64,000 bases of DNA from JAYZDP01 sp036337765 (GTDB lineage: Bacteria > Acidobacteriota > Thermoanaerobaculia > Multivoradales > Multivoraceae): contig JAYZDP010000152.1 in the NCBI GenBank assembly GCA_036337765.1, positions 1 through 64,000 on the forward strand, in the 5' to 3' direction. Position 1 is the stretch's first letter. Each line of letters begins with the position of its first letter. A program made the position numbers and the translations under genes. Below are positions 27,725 through 36,642 of this stretch, piece after piece. The notes under the pieces are model-generated. The model did not search any database, was not told the DNA's origin, and was given only the letters and a program-made list of their open reading frames with translations.

Positions 27725-28837
27725 CTAGTCTCCGCCCGTCGGGGCCGCCTCGCCCTCGAGCAGACGCGCGCCACGCATGATGTTTCCGAGCGCGTAGTTG
27801 CCCTCGTGGCACGCGTACTCGTACACGCGATCGCCTGACGCCGGCCACACATATTCGCCGCTCCAGGGCGCGGTCCAGGTGCCCGGGTCGCTGACCGTGA
27901 ACGAGTAGCGAATCGTCGAGGCATCCTCGAAGCTGAAGCGTTCGGTGACACGCATATCGTCGGAGGCTGCCTCGAATCCCGACAGACCGAAGCCGTCGAA
28001 GTGGCTCTTGAGGTTGGCGGTCTCGACCACCAAGGTGTCGCCCTCCCAGTGGCCGACCGAGTCGCCGAGCCACCTCTTGATCTCGCCGGGGTTGTGCTCG
28101 CCATCGATGCGGATGATGCGCGCGTCGTGGGCCATCTCGATCAGGATCATCAGGTAGTCGTCGGTCTGTACGACGGTCTTCATACTGTTGTAAAGCGTCG
28201 GCAGCATCGGCGGCCCGGCGCTCGAGCCGAAGGCGAGCAAACAGCGCTCGGGCAACGGCCGCTGCTCCATGTCGTCATAAGGACCGGAGTCGCGATCCAG
28301 CCACCACGCGGTGCCGGTGTTCTGGTGTAGCGCGATTGCCAGCTTCGAGGCCTTCGCCGTGCCGTGTGGAGTCATCGGCGGGTACTGGCCATTGGGCGGA
28401 TCGGTCATGATCGAGGTGCGCCACTTGCCGTCGATCTTGAAGGCACCCTCACCGGGGTCCATGTAGAAGGCGTTGTAGCCGCCGCTGCCGCCCGAGGCGA
28501 CCTCGAGACCGGGGTCGAAGATCGGCGCACCGCCGACCGGAGGAGCGTCGCGATCGGGATCGCTGGGCCGTGCGTCGGCGGCGTAGATCTCGGCCTTGCG
28601 AGTGGCGATCGCGGCCGCCTCCTCGTCGCTAAGGGTCAGGCGGTCGCCAAACTGGGCTGGCCGGGTGAGCGGTGTCAGGGTAGCAGCGTTGTAGTTGCCG
28701 CTGAAGTCGGGGCGACCGCTCGCGGTGCGTGGAATCTCCGAATCGCCCGCGGCGGCGAACGAGAGGCCTGGAAGCAACAGGGTCACGGCCAGGCCGGTGA
28801 CCCACCGCTGAGCATGGCGAAACGATCCTCTACACAT
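27725..28837 (-). CDS. Exported PDFSG-type protein of unknown function
   Basis: A 370-residue exported protein, paralogous to that at 20630-21655. Shared landmarks are IPRTASGRPDFSGNYN near the N-terminus, SIMTDPPNGQYPP, NTGTAWWLDRD, HWEGDTLVVETANL and the end VYEYACHEGNYALGNIMRGA. The signal peptide is VTGLAVTLLLPGLSFA. It is convergent with the kinase remnant and divergent from the DUF1592 gene at 28942. No catalytic motif is evident; conserved tryptophans and the terminal histidine-containing block suggest a beta-rich ligand-binding fold, which is only a guess. Confidence 0.8.
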   Translation of the reverse strand: MCRGSFRHAQRWVTGLAVTLLLPGLSFAAAGDSEIPRTASGRPDFSGNYNAATLTPLTRPAQFGDRLTLSDEEAAAIATRKAEIYAADARPSDPDRDAPPVGGAPIFDPGLEVASGGSGGYNAFYMDPGEGAFKIDGKWRTSIMTDPPNGQYPPMTPHGTAKASKLAIALHQNTGTAWWLDRDSGPYDDMEQRPLPERCLLAFGSSAGPPMLPTLYNSMKTVVQTDDYLMILIEMAHDARIIRIDGEHNPGEIKRWLGDSVGHWEGDTLVVETANLKSHFDGFGLSGFEAASDDMRVTERFSFEDASTIRYSFTVSDPGTWTAPWSGEYVWPASGDRVYEYACHEGNYALGNIMRGARLLEGEAAPTGGD

Positions 28838-28941
28838 CTTCGTCTCCTCGGCAGTGACCGCCCGCCAGCCTAGCAGCTAGCACAAGCAGAAGAGCCTGGC
28901 GGGGCGGTTAGGATTCTCATCTCGACTGAGGTCTGTCCGCA

Positions 28942-30741
28942 ATGTCTCACCTGCAAAACAGCATCCTCGCCGTCACTCTACTGGCCGGCGTGGCTCTCGC
29001 TCCGGCACTTGGCGCCGACGGACCGCCTCTCGCCCTCACCCCGGCCGAGTACAACAACACCGTCGCCGATCTACTCGGCTTCCCCCGCGACGGTACCCAG
29101 TGGCCGGAGCGTTCGGCACTGGCGGACACGCTCAGTCCGCGTCGTAAGGCGAGCAAGGGCGTGTTCGCCCCCTCCCCACCGCCCGCCGTGTGGCCCTGGC
29201 GCTTCCCCGTCGAGCCGGGTGCGAACGGTTTCCAGGGCATCGACCAGGGTCAAGACCCGTCGTCGTACCAAGTCGAAGAGCTTCACCTGGCCGCCATGCA
29301 TTTCGCCTCGTTCGTGCTCAGTTCGCCGAGCTTCTTCTCCTGCGAGGGCTGGGAGTCGATGGCACCGAGTGAGCAGGCGTCGTGCGCCGAGGCGAGTCTC
29401 GCGCGCTTTGCGCGCCGCGCATGGCGCCGGCCGCTCAGCGAGACCGAGCTCGCCAGGATGGCTGCGTTCTGGCAGCGTAACCAGCTGGAGAGCGACCTCG
29501 ATCAGGCGGTCGCGATGACCGCCGCGGGCATACTGCAGGCGCCGGCCTTCCACTTCCGGCTGCCGGCCGGAGCGAAGCCCTCGGTCTGGGATCTCGCCAA
29601 CCGGCTGTCTTACTTCCTATGGGACTCGATGCCCGACAAGGCGCTGCTCACAGCGGCGGAGACAGGAGAGCTCGCGACCCGTGCCGGCATCGAAGCTCAG
29701 GCCCGGCGGATGCTCGACGATCCGAAGGCACGCGACGCCGTGATCAAGTTCCACCACCGCTGGCTCGAGACCGACAAGACCCTACTGGTGGCGCCGGCCC
29801 GTCGCGCCTTCGGCTCGCGATTCGGTATCGCCCCGCAGATCAAGACTGCGTCCGACGACGACCTCGAGTGGCCGGCGATCATGGGTGCCGTTCGCCACTC
29901 TATGAAGCTCGAGACTGAGCTCTTCGTCGAACACACTGTTTTCGAAGGCGCCGGTACGTTGGAGGCGCTACTGACCCACAACCGTGGCTACATGTCCGAG
30001 GCCACGGCACCGATCTATGGCGACGGCGCGCGCCGTATCGAGGGCGGCCAGACGGTTACGCGACCGGTCGACATCATCGTGGCGTCGATGGCCAAAGAGG
30101 TCGAGCTCACCCTCTACCCGGCCGAGTTCCCAGCCCACCAGCGGGCGGGGGTGCTAACACTCCCGTCCGTCCTCGCGATCGGCGCCTACGCGGTGCAGCC
30201 CGGGCCCATTCTGCGCGGTGTACGGGTGCTCGAGCGCCTGGCCTGCATGGAGCTGGGGGCACCGGTCGAGGGCGCCGAGGCGGCGCTGCCGCCCGACACC
30301 CTCACGGCCGAGAGCACCAACCGCGAACGTACGGCAACCGCCACCAGCCCGCCGGTGTGCCGGTCGTGCCACCGGAAGATCAATCCGCCGGGCTTCGCCT
30401 TCGAGCACTACGACGCCATCGGCTCCTGGCGAGCCGAGGACAACGGTCAGCCGGTAGACGCCAGCGGCACCCTGACCCTTGCCGGGGGCGAGACCCTCAC
30501 CTTCACCGACGGCATCGACCTCGCCCACCAGCTGGCGCGCAGCGAGCGCGTGCACGACTGCTATGCCCTACACTGGACTCGTGTCGCACTGGGCCGCCAG
30601 CTCTCGCACTCCGCCCCCGAGCTGGGGCCGATCCAGGCAGCCTTCCGCGCTGACGACTCGATCCGTGGGCTGCTTGTAACGATCGCCACCAGCGATGTTT
30701 TCCGTCAAGGCCCCGCTAGCGTAGGAGCGCCAGTACGATGA
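28942..30741 (+). CDS. Exported DUF1592-family protein without N-terminal cytochrome
   Basis: A 599-residue exported protein with the DUF1587-like opening (LTPAEYNNTVADLLGF), DUF1595 (LARFARRAWRRPLSETELAR), DUF1592 (LANRLSYFLWDSMPDKALL), DUF1588 with a CRSCH heme-like site (473-477) and a DUF1585 end. Compared with the homologue at 21-2459 it lacks the first heme domain, so it carries one CxxCH instead of two. A long insert (about residues 300-350) occurs in the DUF1592 part. The stop overlaps the DUF1552 start as ATGA. TAGGAT at about 28908 is a promoter-like box. Function is undefined, presumably extracytoplasmic redox chemistry with its partner. Confidence 0.88.
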   Translation: MSHLQNSILAVTLLAGVALAPALGADGPPLALTPAEYNNTVADLLGFPRDGTQWPERSALADTLSPRRKASKGVFAPSPPPAVWPWRFPVEPGANGFQGIDQGQDPSSYQVEELHLAAMHFASFVLSSPSFFSCEGWESMAPSEQASCAEASLARFARRAWRRPLSETELARMAAFWQRNQLESDLDQAVAMTAAGILQAPAFHFRLPAGAKPSVWDLANRLSYFLWDSMPDKALLTAAETGELATRAGIEAQARRMLDDPKARDAVIKFHHRWLETDKTLLVAPARRAFGSRFGIAPQIKTASDDDLEWPAIMGAVRHSMKLETELFVEHTVFEGAGTLEALLTHNRGYMSEATAPIYGDGARRIEGGQTVTRPVDIIVASMAKEVELTLYPAEFPAHQRAGVLTLPSVLAIGAYAVQPGPILRGVRVLERLACMELGAPVEGAEAALPPDTLTAESTNRERTATATSPPVCRSCHRKINPPGFAFEHYDAIGSWRAEDNGQPVDASGTLTLAGGETLTFTDGIDLAHQLARSERVHDCYALHWTRVALGRQLSHSAPELGPIQAAFRADDSIRGLLVTIATSDVFRQGPASVGAPVR

Positions 30742-32129
30742 TCTCGCGACGACAGCTCCTGCAGCTCGGCGGCCTGACCGCGCTCGGCGTCGGCTTTCCG
30801 CGCGGTGTTCGCGCGACGAGCGATCCGATCCGCCGCCTGATCCTCGTCAGCCACTGTCACGGCTGGCCCTACGAGACCTGGAAGATGCGCCCAGAGGGCC
30901 GCTCTGTGGCCGAGCCCTGGTCGATCGATCTGGGGCCGCTCGCCGAAACCGAGCTCAGCCGCCCGCTCGCGCCGCTGTACGCGCACCGCCGCCGCGTCAT
31001 CGCTCTGGACGGGCTCTCCCTGGCGACGGCCGAGCTCGACATCGGTGGCAACCGCCACGATCGCGGCTGGATCCATGCGTGGACCGGCAACAACGCCGAC
31101 TTCGCCGCCAGCGATACGCGGGCGACGTCGGCATCGCTCGATCAGCTGGTCGCGGCGCGAATCGCGCGATCGGATCGCATGCCCTCGCTCGAGCTGTCGG
31201 TGGACTCGGCGCTCGAAGCGGGCCGACCGATCAGCTACAGCGCCAGCGGCATCCGACTGCCCGCCGAAGGCACGCCGCTGAGGGCGTGGGAGCGGGTCTT
31301 CGGCCCGGCATCCTCGGGCGACGCAGTCGGCAAGCGCCGCCGGTCGACGCTCGACTTCGCCTACCGTGAGTACCAGCAGCTCGCACCGAGACTCGATGCC
31401 GCCGGGCGCGAACGGGTCGAGTCACACTTCGATCTGGTGGAGCGGCTCGGCGGACGTCTGGAGGGGTTGGCCAACCTCGCCTGCGACGCCCCTCCTCGTC
31501 CACCTGTGGCCTTCGAGCAATACGATCTGCAGTTCGACGCCTTCACCGACATCATCGCGGCGGCCTTCGCCTGCGACATCACCCGCGTGGTGACGCTGTC
31601 GCTCGGCGAGATGCCGACGGCCGAGTTCGGCGCCGAGCACATCAGCGACAAGGTCCACAAGGGTATCGCCCACTACATCTACGACGACCCGGTGAAGTAT
31701 GGCGCCATGACCGACTACGCCGGCACCCACGCCGCCCAAGTGGCACGGCTCGTGTCGACGCTCGACAACGTCTCGGACCCCGCCGGAGGCTCGGTGATGG
31801 ACCACACGCTCATCGTCTGGGGCTCCGAGCTCGGCGACGGCTGGCACGGCTACAGCCGCTACTGTCCGGTGCTGATCGGCGGCGACTGGGCCTTCCGGAC
31901 CGGCCGCTACATGTACTGGCCGCAGGACACGCCAGCCGAGATGCGAGTCCCGACCCAGGTGCTCCCGAGCGGCACGACCCGGCTCGCCGGAGTGCCCCAC
32001 CAGCGCATGCTGGTGAGCGTCGCCCGCGCCATGGGAATCGATGTCGACCACGTGGGTCTCGAGCACGTGCGCGGCCAGCGCGGCGACTTCATCGACCTTC
32101 ACGGCCCGATGCCGGCCCTCGTCGCCTAA
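30738..32129 (+). CDS. Tat-exported DUF1552 protein
   Basis: A 463-residue protein with a twin-arginine signal (SRRQLLQLGGLTALGVGFP) and DUF1552 features: an N-terminal LILVSHCHGWPYETWKM strand, GGNRHDRGWIHAWTG, the LDFAYREYQQLAPRL segment and DHTLIVWGSELGDGWHGYSR. It starts inside the upstream stop (ATGA) and forms with it a second, divergent copy of the gene pair at 21-3793. Here no ankyrin gene follows. Histidines in HCHGWP and NRHDRGW are candidate metal ligands, an inference from the alkaline-phosphatase-like fold. Confidence 0.87.
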   Translation: MISRRQLLQLGGLTALGVGFPRGVRATSDPIRRLILVSHCHGWPYETWKMRPEGRSVAEPWSIDLGPLAETELSRPLAPLYAHRRRVIALDGLSLATAELDIGGNRHDRGWIHAWTGNNADFAASDTRATSASLDQLVAARIARSDRMPSLELSVDSALEAGRPISYSASGIRLPAEGTPLRAWERVFGPASSGDAVGKRRRSTLDFAYREYQQLAPRLDAAGRERVESHFDLVERLGGRLEGLANLACDAPPRPPVAFEQYDLQFDAFTDIIAAAFACDITRVVTLSLGEMPTAEFGAEHISDKVHKGIAHYIYDDPVKYGAMTDYAGTHAAQVARLVSTLDNVSDPAGGSVMDHTLIVWGSELGDGWHGYSRYCPVLIGGDWAFRTGRYMYWPQDTPAEMRVPTQVLPSGTTRLAGVPHQRMLVSVARAMGIDVDHVGLEHVRGQRGDFIDLHGPMPALVA

Positions 32130-32145
32130 GGCCTGGCTGGTCAGC

Positions 32146-32901
32146 TCAGCCGCGTCCCACCAGCGGCATGGTGGTGGCCATGACGGTCATGAACTGGACG
32201 TTGGCGTCGAGCGGCAGGCTCGCCATGTAAACCACCGCACGAGCCACGTTGTCGACGTCCATGGTCGGCTCGGGCTTGCGGGTGCCGTCGGCCTGAGTCA
32301 CCCCCTTGCCCATGCCGGCGGTCATGTCGGTGAGCGCGTTGCCGATGTCAATCTGACCGCAGGCGATCGAGTACTTGCGTCCATCGAGGGATGTCGACTT
32401 GGTGAGGCCGGTGATCGCGTGCTTGGTCGAGGTATAGGGCGCCGAGTTGGGGCGCGGAGCGTGGGCTGAGATCGAGCCGTTGTTGACGATGCGGCCGCCC
32501 TGAGGGTCCTGGGCTTTCATCATGCGGAACGCCTCCTGTGTGCACAGGAAGGAGCCCGTCAGGTTGATGTCGACCACTCTTCGCCAGCGCTCGACCTTCA
32601 GGTCCTCTAGCGGGATCGCCGGGGCGCCGATACCGGCGTTGTTGAAGAGCAGGTCGAGGCGACCGAAGCGCTCCTTGGTGGCGTCAAAGAGCGCCGCGAC
32701 CGACGCCTCGTCCGCGACGTCGGTCGGCACGGCGAGCATTCGGTCCCCGGCGTCCGATTCTTCGATCACCGTGTCGAGAAGCTCACCGCGGCGGCCAGCG
32801 ATCGTCACGCTGAAGCCCTCGTCCACCAGCGCTAGCGCACTGTGCTTACCGATGCCGGTGCCGCCACCGGTGACGATCGCGACCTTGCCCACTTGGGTCA
32901 A
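32146..32901 (-). CDS. Short-chain dehydrogenase/reductase
   Basis: A 251-residue classical SDR. NAD(P)-binding TGGGTGIG (11-18), NNAG (87-90) and the catalytic S143, Y156 and K160 are present. It would oxidise an alcohol or reduce a ketone in the cytoplasm. The start is TTG at 32901, overlapping the upstream stop by TTGA, so translation is coupled to the small exported protein before it. It ends convergently with the DUF1552 gene 16 nt away. Confidence 0.9.
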   Translation of the reverse strand: MTQVGKVAIVTGGGTGIGKHSALALVDEGFSVTIAGRRGELLDTVIEESDAGDRMLAVPTDVADEASVAALFDATKERFGRLDLLFNNAGIGAPAIPLEDLKVERWRRVVDINLTGSFLCTQEAFRMMKAQDPQGGRIVNNGSISAHAPRPNSAPYTSTKHAITGLTKSTSLDGRKYSIACGQIDIGNALTDMTAGMGKGVTQADGTRKPEPTMDVDNVARAVVYMASLPLDANVQFMTVMATTMPLVGRG

Positions 32902-33404
32902 TCGCCGTCCTTCTCAGGATCGCCCTCCTGGACTCCGGGTTTCACGACCTTCCCCCACATGTGTCCGCCGAAGGCGTCGTGCTTCCACGTCCCCGCGTAG
33001 AGACCGTCATAGATCAGCACCCGAGCCGAGAACGAGCCCTCCATTCCTTCGATCGGCTCGTCGGTCAGGGTGATGACCGGAGTGTCGCCGGACCACACGA
33101 CCTTGAAGGGCATCGGCAGGCTGATCTCGTTCTCCAGGTACTTCATTGTGGCGACGAAGAGCCACCGCCCGTCGTCGAGCTTTTCGACCTTCGACACCGA
33201 GTAGCTCTCAGGCTGGATCGGGATGTTCATGCCGTCGATCGTGAACTGGCCCAGGAGTTGGGCGCCGTTCATCGTCTCCTCGAACATCCGGTCCCGCTCC
33301 TCCTGCGAAGTCTCGGCCGTTGCGGACCCCGAGAACGGGAGCAGTAGGAGCGCGACCAGCGCGGCGAGTCCGGCGATGGATCGTTGGGGTGTTCGGCTGT
33401 TCAC
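32898..33404 (-). CDS. Small exported protein of unknown function
   Basis: A 168-residue protein with a Sec signal (AALVALLLLPFSGSATA). The mature part contains DGMNIPIQPESYSVSKVEKL, GRWLFVATMKY and a C-terminal GTWKHDAFGGHMWGKV. I do not recognise a named family, though similar small exported proteins are widespread in environmental genomes. Start is GTG at 33404, which shares one base with the upstream stop (TAGTG) and lies behind AGGAG. A longer open frame extends upstream but without a signal. Overlaps on both sides place it in a four-gene coupled series with the lipoprotein, SDR and possibly GST. Confidence 0.75.
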   Translation of the reverse strand: MNSRTPQRSIAGLAALVALLLLPFSGSATAETSQEERDRMFEETMNGAQLLGQFTIDGMNIPIQPESYSVSKVEKLDDGRWLFVATMKYLENEISLPMPFKVVWSGDTPVITLTDEPIEGMEGSFSARVLIYDGLYAGTWKHDAFGGHMWGKVVKPGVQEGDPEKDGD

Positions 33405-33637
33405 TATTGAGCTCCTTTCGAGAGCAACTCCATGGCCTTTTCCAGCGCAGGGTCGCGGCCGGAGTCGAGATCGACCTGCCGAAAGACTGCCACCTCGATG
33501 TCGGGCGGGACGCCAGGGCCGTCGAGACTCGCGGACAGCGGCGCTTCGGCCGGCTGGTCCACTGTCTGACAAGCCACAGCGGCAACGAGCAAGCTCGCCG
33601 ACGCCAGGCAGAGACCAGGGTGGCGCATGCGGGGCAT
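33404..33637 (-). CDS. Small lipoprotein
   Basis: About 77 residues with a lipoprotein signal (LASASLLVAAVAC). The mature tail is acidic (VPPDIEVAVFRQVDLDSG) and ends with DPALEKAMELLSKGAQ. No family is recognised. Its stop and the start of the next gene share a base (TAGTG), which supports the reading frame. Start could be 33637 or 33628; neither has a strong SD. It sits between GST and the small exported protein. Confidence 0.6.
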   Translation of the reverse strand: MPRMRHPGLCLASASLLVAAVACQTVDQPAEAPLSASLDGPGVPPDIEVAVFRQVDLDSGRDPALEKAMELLSKGAQ

Positions 33638-33648
33638 CCTAACCGCGA

Positions 33649-34452
33649 TCAGTCCCAGCGCCCGGTGAAGCGGATATTGCTCTTCTCGAGACCATCGAGG
33701 ACGACTTGGACGCCGCCGCTTCGCACCATCCACTCCAGACGGTGATCGCGATACTGACGTTTGAAGCGGCCCTGCTCCACGAGGTCGGCCACTCCCGCCA
33801 ACCCCGCCGCGGCCTGTGCGGCGGCTTGACGAACCTCGCTGACACTGTCACGCGCGTTGGCGCGCTCGAGCCACGAGGCGAAGCCAGAGCCTGGCTCGGG
33901 TGCGTGCCCGAAGCCGACCGCGCCATTGACGAACGGCACGACCGCCAGGTCGGCCCAGCCAAAGGCATCGCCATTGAACCAGAGTCGATCCCCGAGCCGC
34001 TCACCGAGCCACCCATGCAACGAACCCAGCTGGGCGGCCGCACGCGCCTCCAGTGCTGCCGCCAGCTCACCCTGGGCCCGGCCGAAGTGGCGGATCTCGG
34101 CCAGCCCCCAGGTGATGGCCTCGTAGTGGGTGTCGATCACGTCCTCGAGCATGCGAGCCCTGGCGCGATCGGCCGGTGCGGTTGGAAGCAGCGAAGGATC
34201 GGGGAAGCGATCCTCGAGATACTCCAACATGATCGTCGAGTCGAATATCTGGAGCTCCTCTTCGGCGTCTTCAACGATGAGAAGTGGCACCTCCAGGCGC
34301 GGGTTCCCGGATGCGAAGCCTGCGTCCGGGGCTGCACCGCTACCGATGCCCGACGGCAGGCGCAGCTCGAAGGGCACGCTTTTCTCCAGCAGGGCGATCT
34401 TGACCTTCTGCGCGTAGGCCGACAAAGGGTGCTCGTAGAGGACGACGGTCAT
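33649..34452 (-). CDS. Glutathione S-transferase family protein
   Basis: A 267-residue protein with an N-terminal thioredoxin-like domain (VVLYEHPLSAYAQKVKIALL, PRLEVPLLIVED, IFDSTIMLEYLEDRFPDPSL) and an alpha-helical C-terminal domain (GDAFGWADLAVVPFVNGAV). It would conjugate glutathione to electrophiles or act as a dehalogenase or isomerase. ATG at 34452 follows GGAG. The C-terminal 30 residues extend beyond the usual GST length. A second, decayed GST gene is at 47470-47737. Confidence 0.88.
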   Translation of the reverse strand: MTVVLYEHPLSAYAQKVKIALLEKSVPFELRLPSGIGSGAAPDAGFASGNPRLEVPLLIVEDAEEELQIFDSTIMLEYLEDRFPDPSLLPTAPADRARARMLEDVIDTHYEAITWGLAEIRHFGRAQGELAAALEARAAAQLGSLHGWLGERLGDRLWFNGDAFGWADLAVVPFVNGAVGFGHAPEPGSGFASWLERANARDSVSEVRQAAAQAAAGLAGVADLVEQGRFKRQYRDHRLEWMVRSGGVQVVLDGLEKSNIRFTGRWD

Positions 34453-34590
34453 GGCAGCTCCGGTGCGTGCACAAGAGTGGAAGTACGCATGTCGGTAATC
34501 TTGCCACTTCCTCCGATCCGGCCCTGCCCATGACAAGCCTCACCCCCTTCGACCTAGTCATTGGATTGTCAAATGGAGAGAGAGGGGGGG

Positions 34591-36582
34591 TTAGTCCCCC
34601 TCGGCGAGTGCCAGGGCGACGAGCTCGCTGGTCTGGCCGGGGCCGCCGAGCGGCACGACGATGTACTGGCGTCCCTCGTGGACGTACGTCATCGGGGCGC
34701 CGGTGGCTCCACCGCCGTCGAGCTGCATCTCGAAGACGCGCTCACCGGTTCGTTTGTCGAAGGCGCGGAACCCATGGCCGCCGACCCAGTCCCAGCCTTT
34801 GAAGGGCGCCCCGACCATCGCCCGCTCGCCGTCGGCGCTGAAGAGCAGGGTCTTGGTCAAAAGCGGCGCGGCTCGACCCATGTTGCCGAGCGGCGGTAGG
34901 TCGAGGCCGGCGAGCTTGGGATGATCGCGCGGACCGTCGCCGTTGGCCGCGACCCATAGATGCTCTCCAGTGTCGAGAGCGATAGCGGTGATGCGGCCCC
35001 ATGGAGGCTTGATCGCAGGAATCTCGCCCTCGAGGCCGACGTCGACCCACTCATTCTCCCAGCCGATCCGTGCGTCGACGTAGTCGACGTTTGCACGGGC
35101 GGGATCGACCGGCGGGTGCAGCCCGCGGATGCCATGCAAGTAGGTCACCGAAGGAACGTAGACGACGTGGGTCTCGGGGTCGTAGGCAGCGCCGCCCCAA
35201 TTCGTGCCGCCTACCATCGACGGCACCTGGATGTAGCCGCGGTAGCCGCCCCAGCCCTCGGGGATCGGCGGATCGAAGAGTGGGCCGATCTTCCACTCGG
35301 AGAGCACCGCCATGGCCTCGGCACGAAGCGCGGGGGTGAAATCGATCAGGTCGTCAACGCCGAGCCCTTGCAGGTCGTAGCCCTTCGGCCAGCTCGGGAT
35401 CGGTTGCGTCGCCGCGGCCACCTCGCCCGGCACCCTCGACGCTGGCACCGGGGTCTCGACAATCGGCCAGACCGGCTCCCCCGTCACCCGGTCCAAGACA
35501 TACAGAAAGGCCTGCTTCGACGCCTGCGCCAGGGCCTTTATGGGGCGGCCGTCAACGACAATGTCGGCGAGGATCGGGGCACAGGCGAAGTCGTAGTCCC
35601 ACAGGCCGTGGTGCACGGTCTGGAAATGCCACTTCAGCTCTCCGCTGCGCGCGTCGAGGGCGAGGATCGACTCGGCATGGAGGCCGTCGCCCAGACGATG
35701 ACCGCCGTAGGTGTCGTTGTTCGGAGTCGTCGTTGGCGCGTAGACCATCCCGAGGTCCTCGTCACAGCTCATCCAGGCCCAGACGTTTGCGTGCCCGGTG
35801 TAGTCGGCGGAGCCGTCGTCCCAGGTCTCGTAGCCCGCCTCACCCTTGCGCGGGATGACGTGGAAGGTCCACAGCAACTCGCCGCTGCGCGCGTCATAGC
35901 CGCGCAGCATGCCCGGCAGGGCGCGCCGGTAGGCACCACCGGCAATGTCTCGCGTCGAGTTGCCCAAAACGACGGTGTCGTTGCAGACCACCGGCGGCGA
36001 CGTCCAGCTGTAGTAGGGAATGCGCTCGCCGTCCCCCGCGTCGTGCCCGTCGGCGGCGCCGCCCTCGCCAAAGCCCGGGGCCGGCAGCCCGGTCTCGGCG
36101 TCGAGCGCCATCAGCCGACCATTGGCGGTGAAGAAGAAACGCTTCTTGGGGCCGTCTCTCCAGGACGTACCGCCGCGCAGCATGCGAAACCCGATGTCGC
36201 GCAGTGACGGCGACTGGCCCTCGCGGTAGGGATCCCAGAACCAGATCGACTCGCCGGTGGCGGGATCCAGCGCCGCTGCCGCACCCAGACCGGTCGCCAT
36301 GAGCAGGCGACCATCGTCGTAGACCGGCGTGGTCTCGAAAAGCGCCGCAGGCTTCAAGGTGATGCTCTCGCCGAGACCGTAGTCTGGCGACTCTCGTCGC
36401 CACGCCACCTCCAGGCGGTGCACGTTGCCGGCGTGGATCTGATCGGCGCGCGAGTACTTGGTCGAGGCGTTGTCGCCCGCGTACTTCGGCCAGTCGCCGT
36501 TCTGCGCCACCGCAGGAGCCGCCGCGGCCGTGGCCACGAGCAGCACGAGGCACAGCCGCGGCCGAGCAATCGGAACACCCAT
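34591..36582 (-). CDS. Exported PQQ-dependent dehydrogenase-type quinoprotein
   Basis: A 663-residue exported eight-bladed propeller of the PQQ dehydrogenase family. A signal peptide ends at VAQNGDW. Blade signatures recur (LFETTPVYDDGRLLMATGLG, GLWDYDFACAPILAD, GERVFEMQLDG). The block YGGHRLGDGLHAESILALD with HHGLWDYD is typical of glucose/quinate-type enzymes. It has no heme domain, so electrons would pass to a separate cytochrome. It is paralogous to the protein at 50416-52377. Upstream, 60 nt away, is a Gfo/Idh gene on the same strand; TATACA lies in that gap. No PQQ synthesis genes are in the window. Confidence 0.88.
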   Translation of the reverse strand: MGVPIARPRLCLVLLVATAAAAPAVAQNGDWPKYAGDNASTKYSRADQIHAGNVHRLEVAWRRESPDYGLGESITLKPAALFETTPVYDDGRLLMATGLGAAAALDPATGESIWFWDPYREGQSPSLRDIGFRMLRGGTSWRDGPKKRFFFTANGRLMALDAETGLPAPGFGEGGAADGHDAGDGERIPYYSWTSPPVVCNDTVVLGNSTRDIAGGAYRRALPGMLRGYDARSGELLWTFHVIPRKGEAGYETWDDGSADYTGHANVWAWMSCDEDLGMVYAPTTTPNNDTYGGHRLGDGLHAESILALDARSGELKWHFQTVHHGLWDYDFACAPILADIVVDGRPIKALAQASKQAFLYVLDRVTGEPVWPIVETPVPASRVPGEVAAATQPIPSWPKGYDLQGLGVDDLIDFTPALRAEAMAVLSEWKIGPLFDPPIPEGWGGYRGYIQVPSMVGGTNWGGAAYDPETHVVYVPSVTYLHGIRGLHPPVDPARANVDYVDARIGWENEWVDVGLEGEIPAIKPPWGRITAIALDTGEHLWVAANGDGPRDHPKLAGLDLPPLGNMGRAAPLLTKTLLFSADGERAMVGAPFKGWDWVGGHGFRAFDKRTGERVFEMQLDGGGATGAPMTYVHEGRQYIVVPLGGPGQTSELVALALAEGD

Positions 36583-36642
36583 CGGGATCCTCCTTCTGGT
36601 TGGAAGCTTCGAGACTGTATAGGAGTCGCGGACAGGCTCGTC

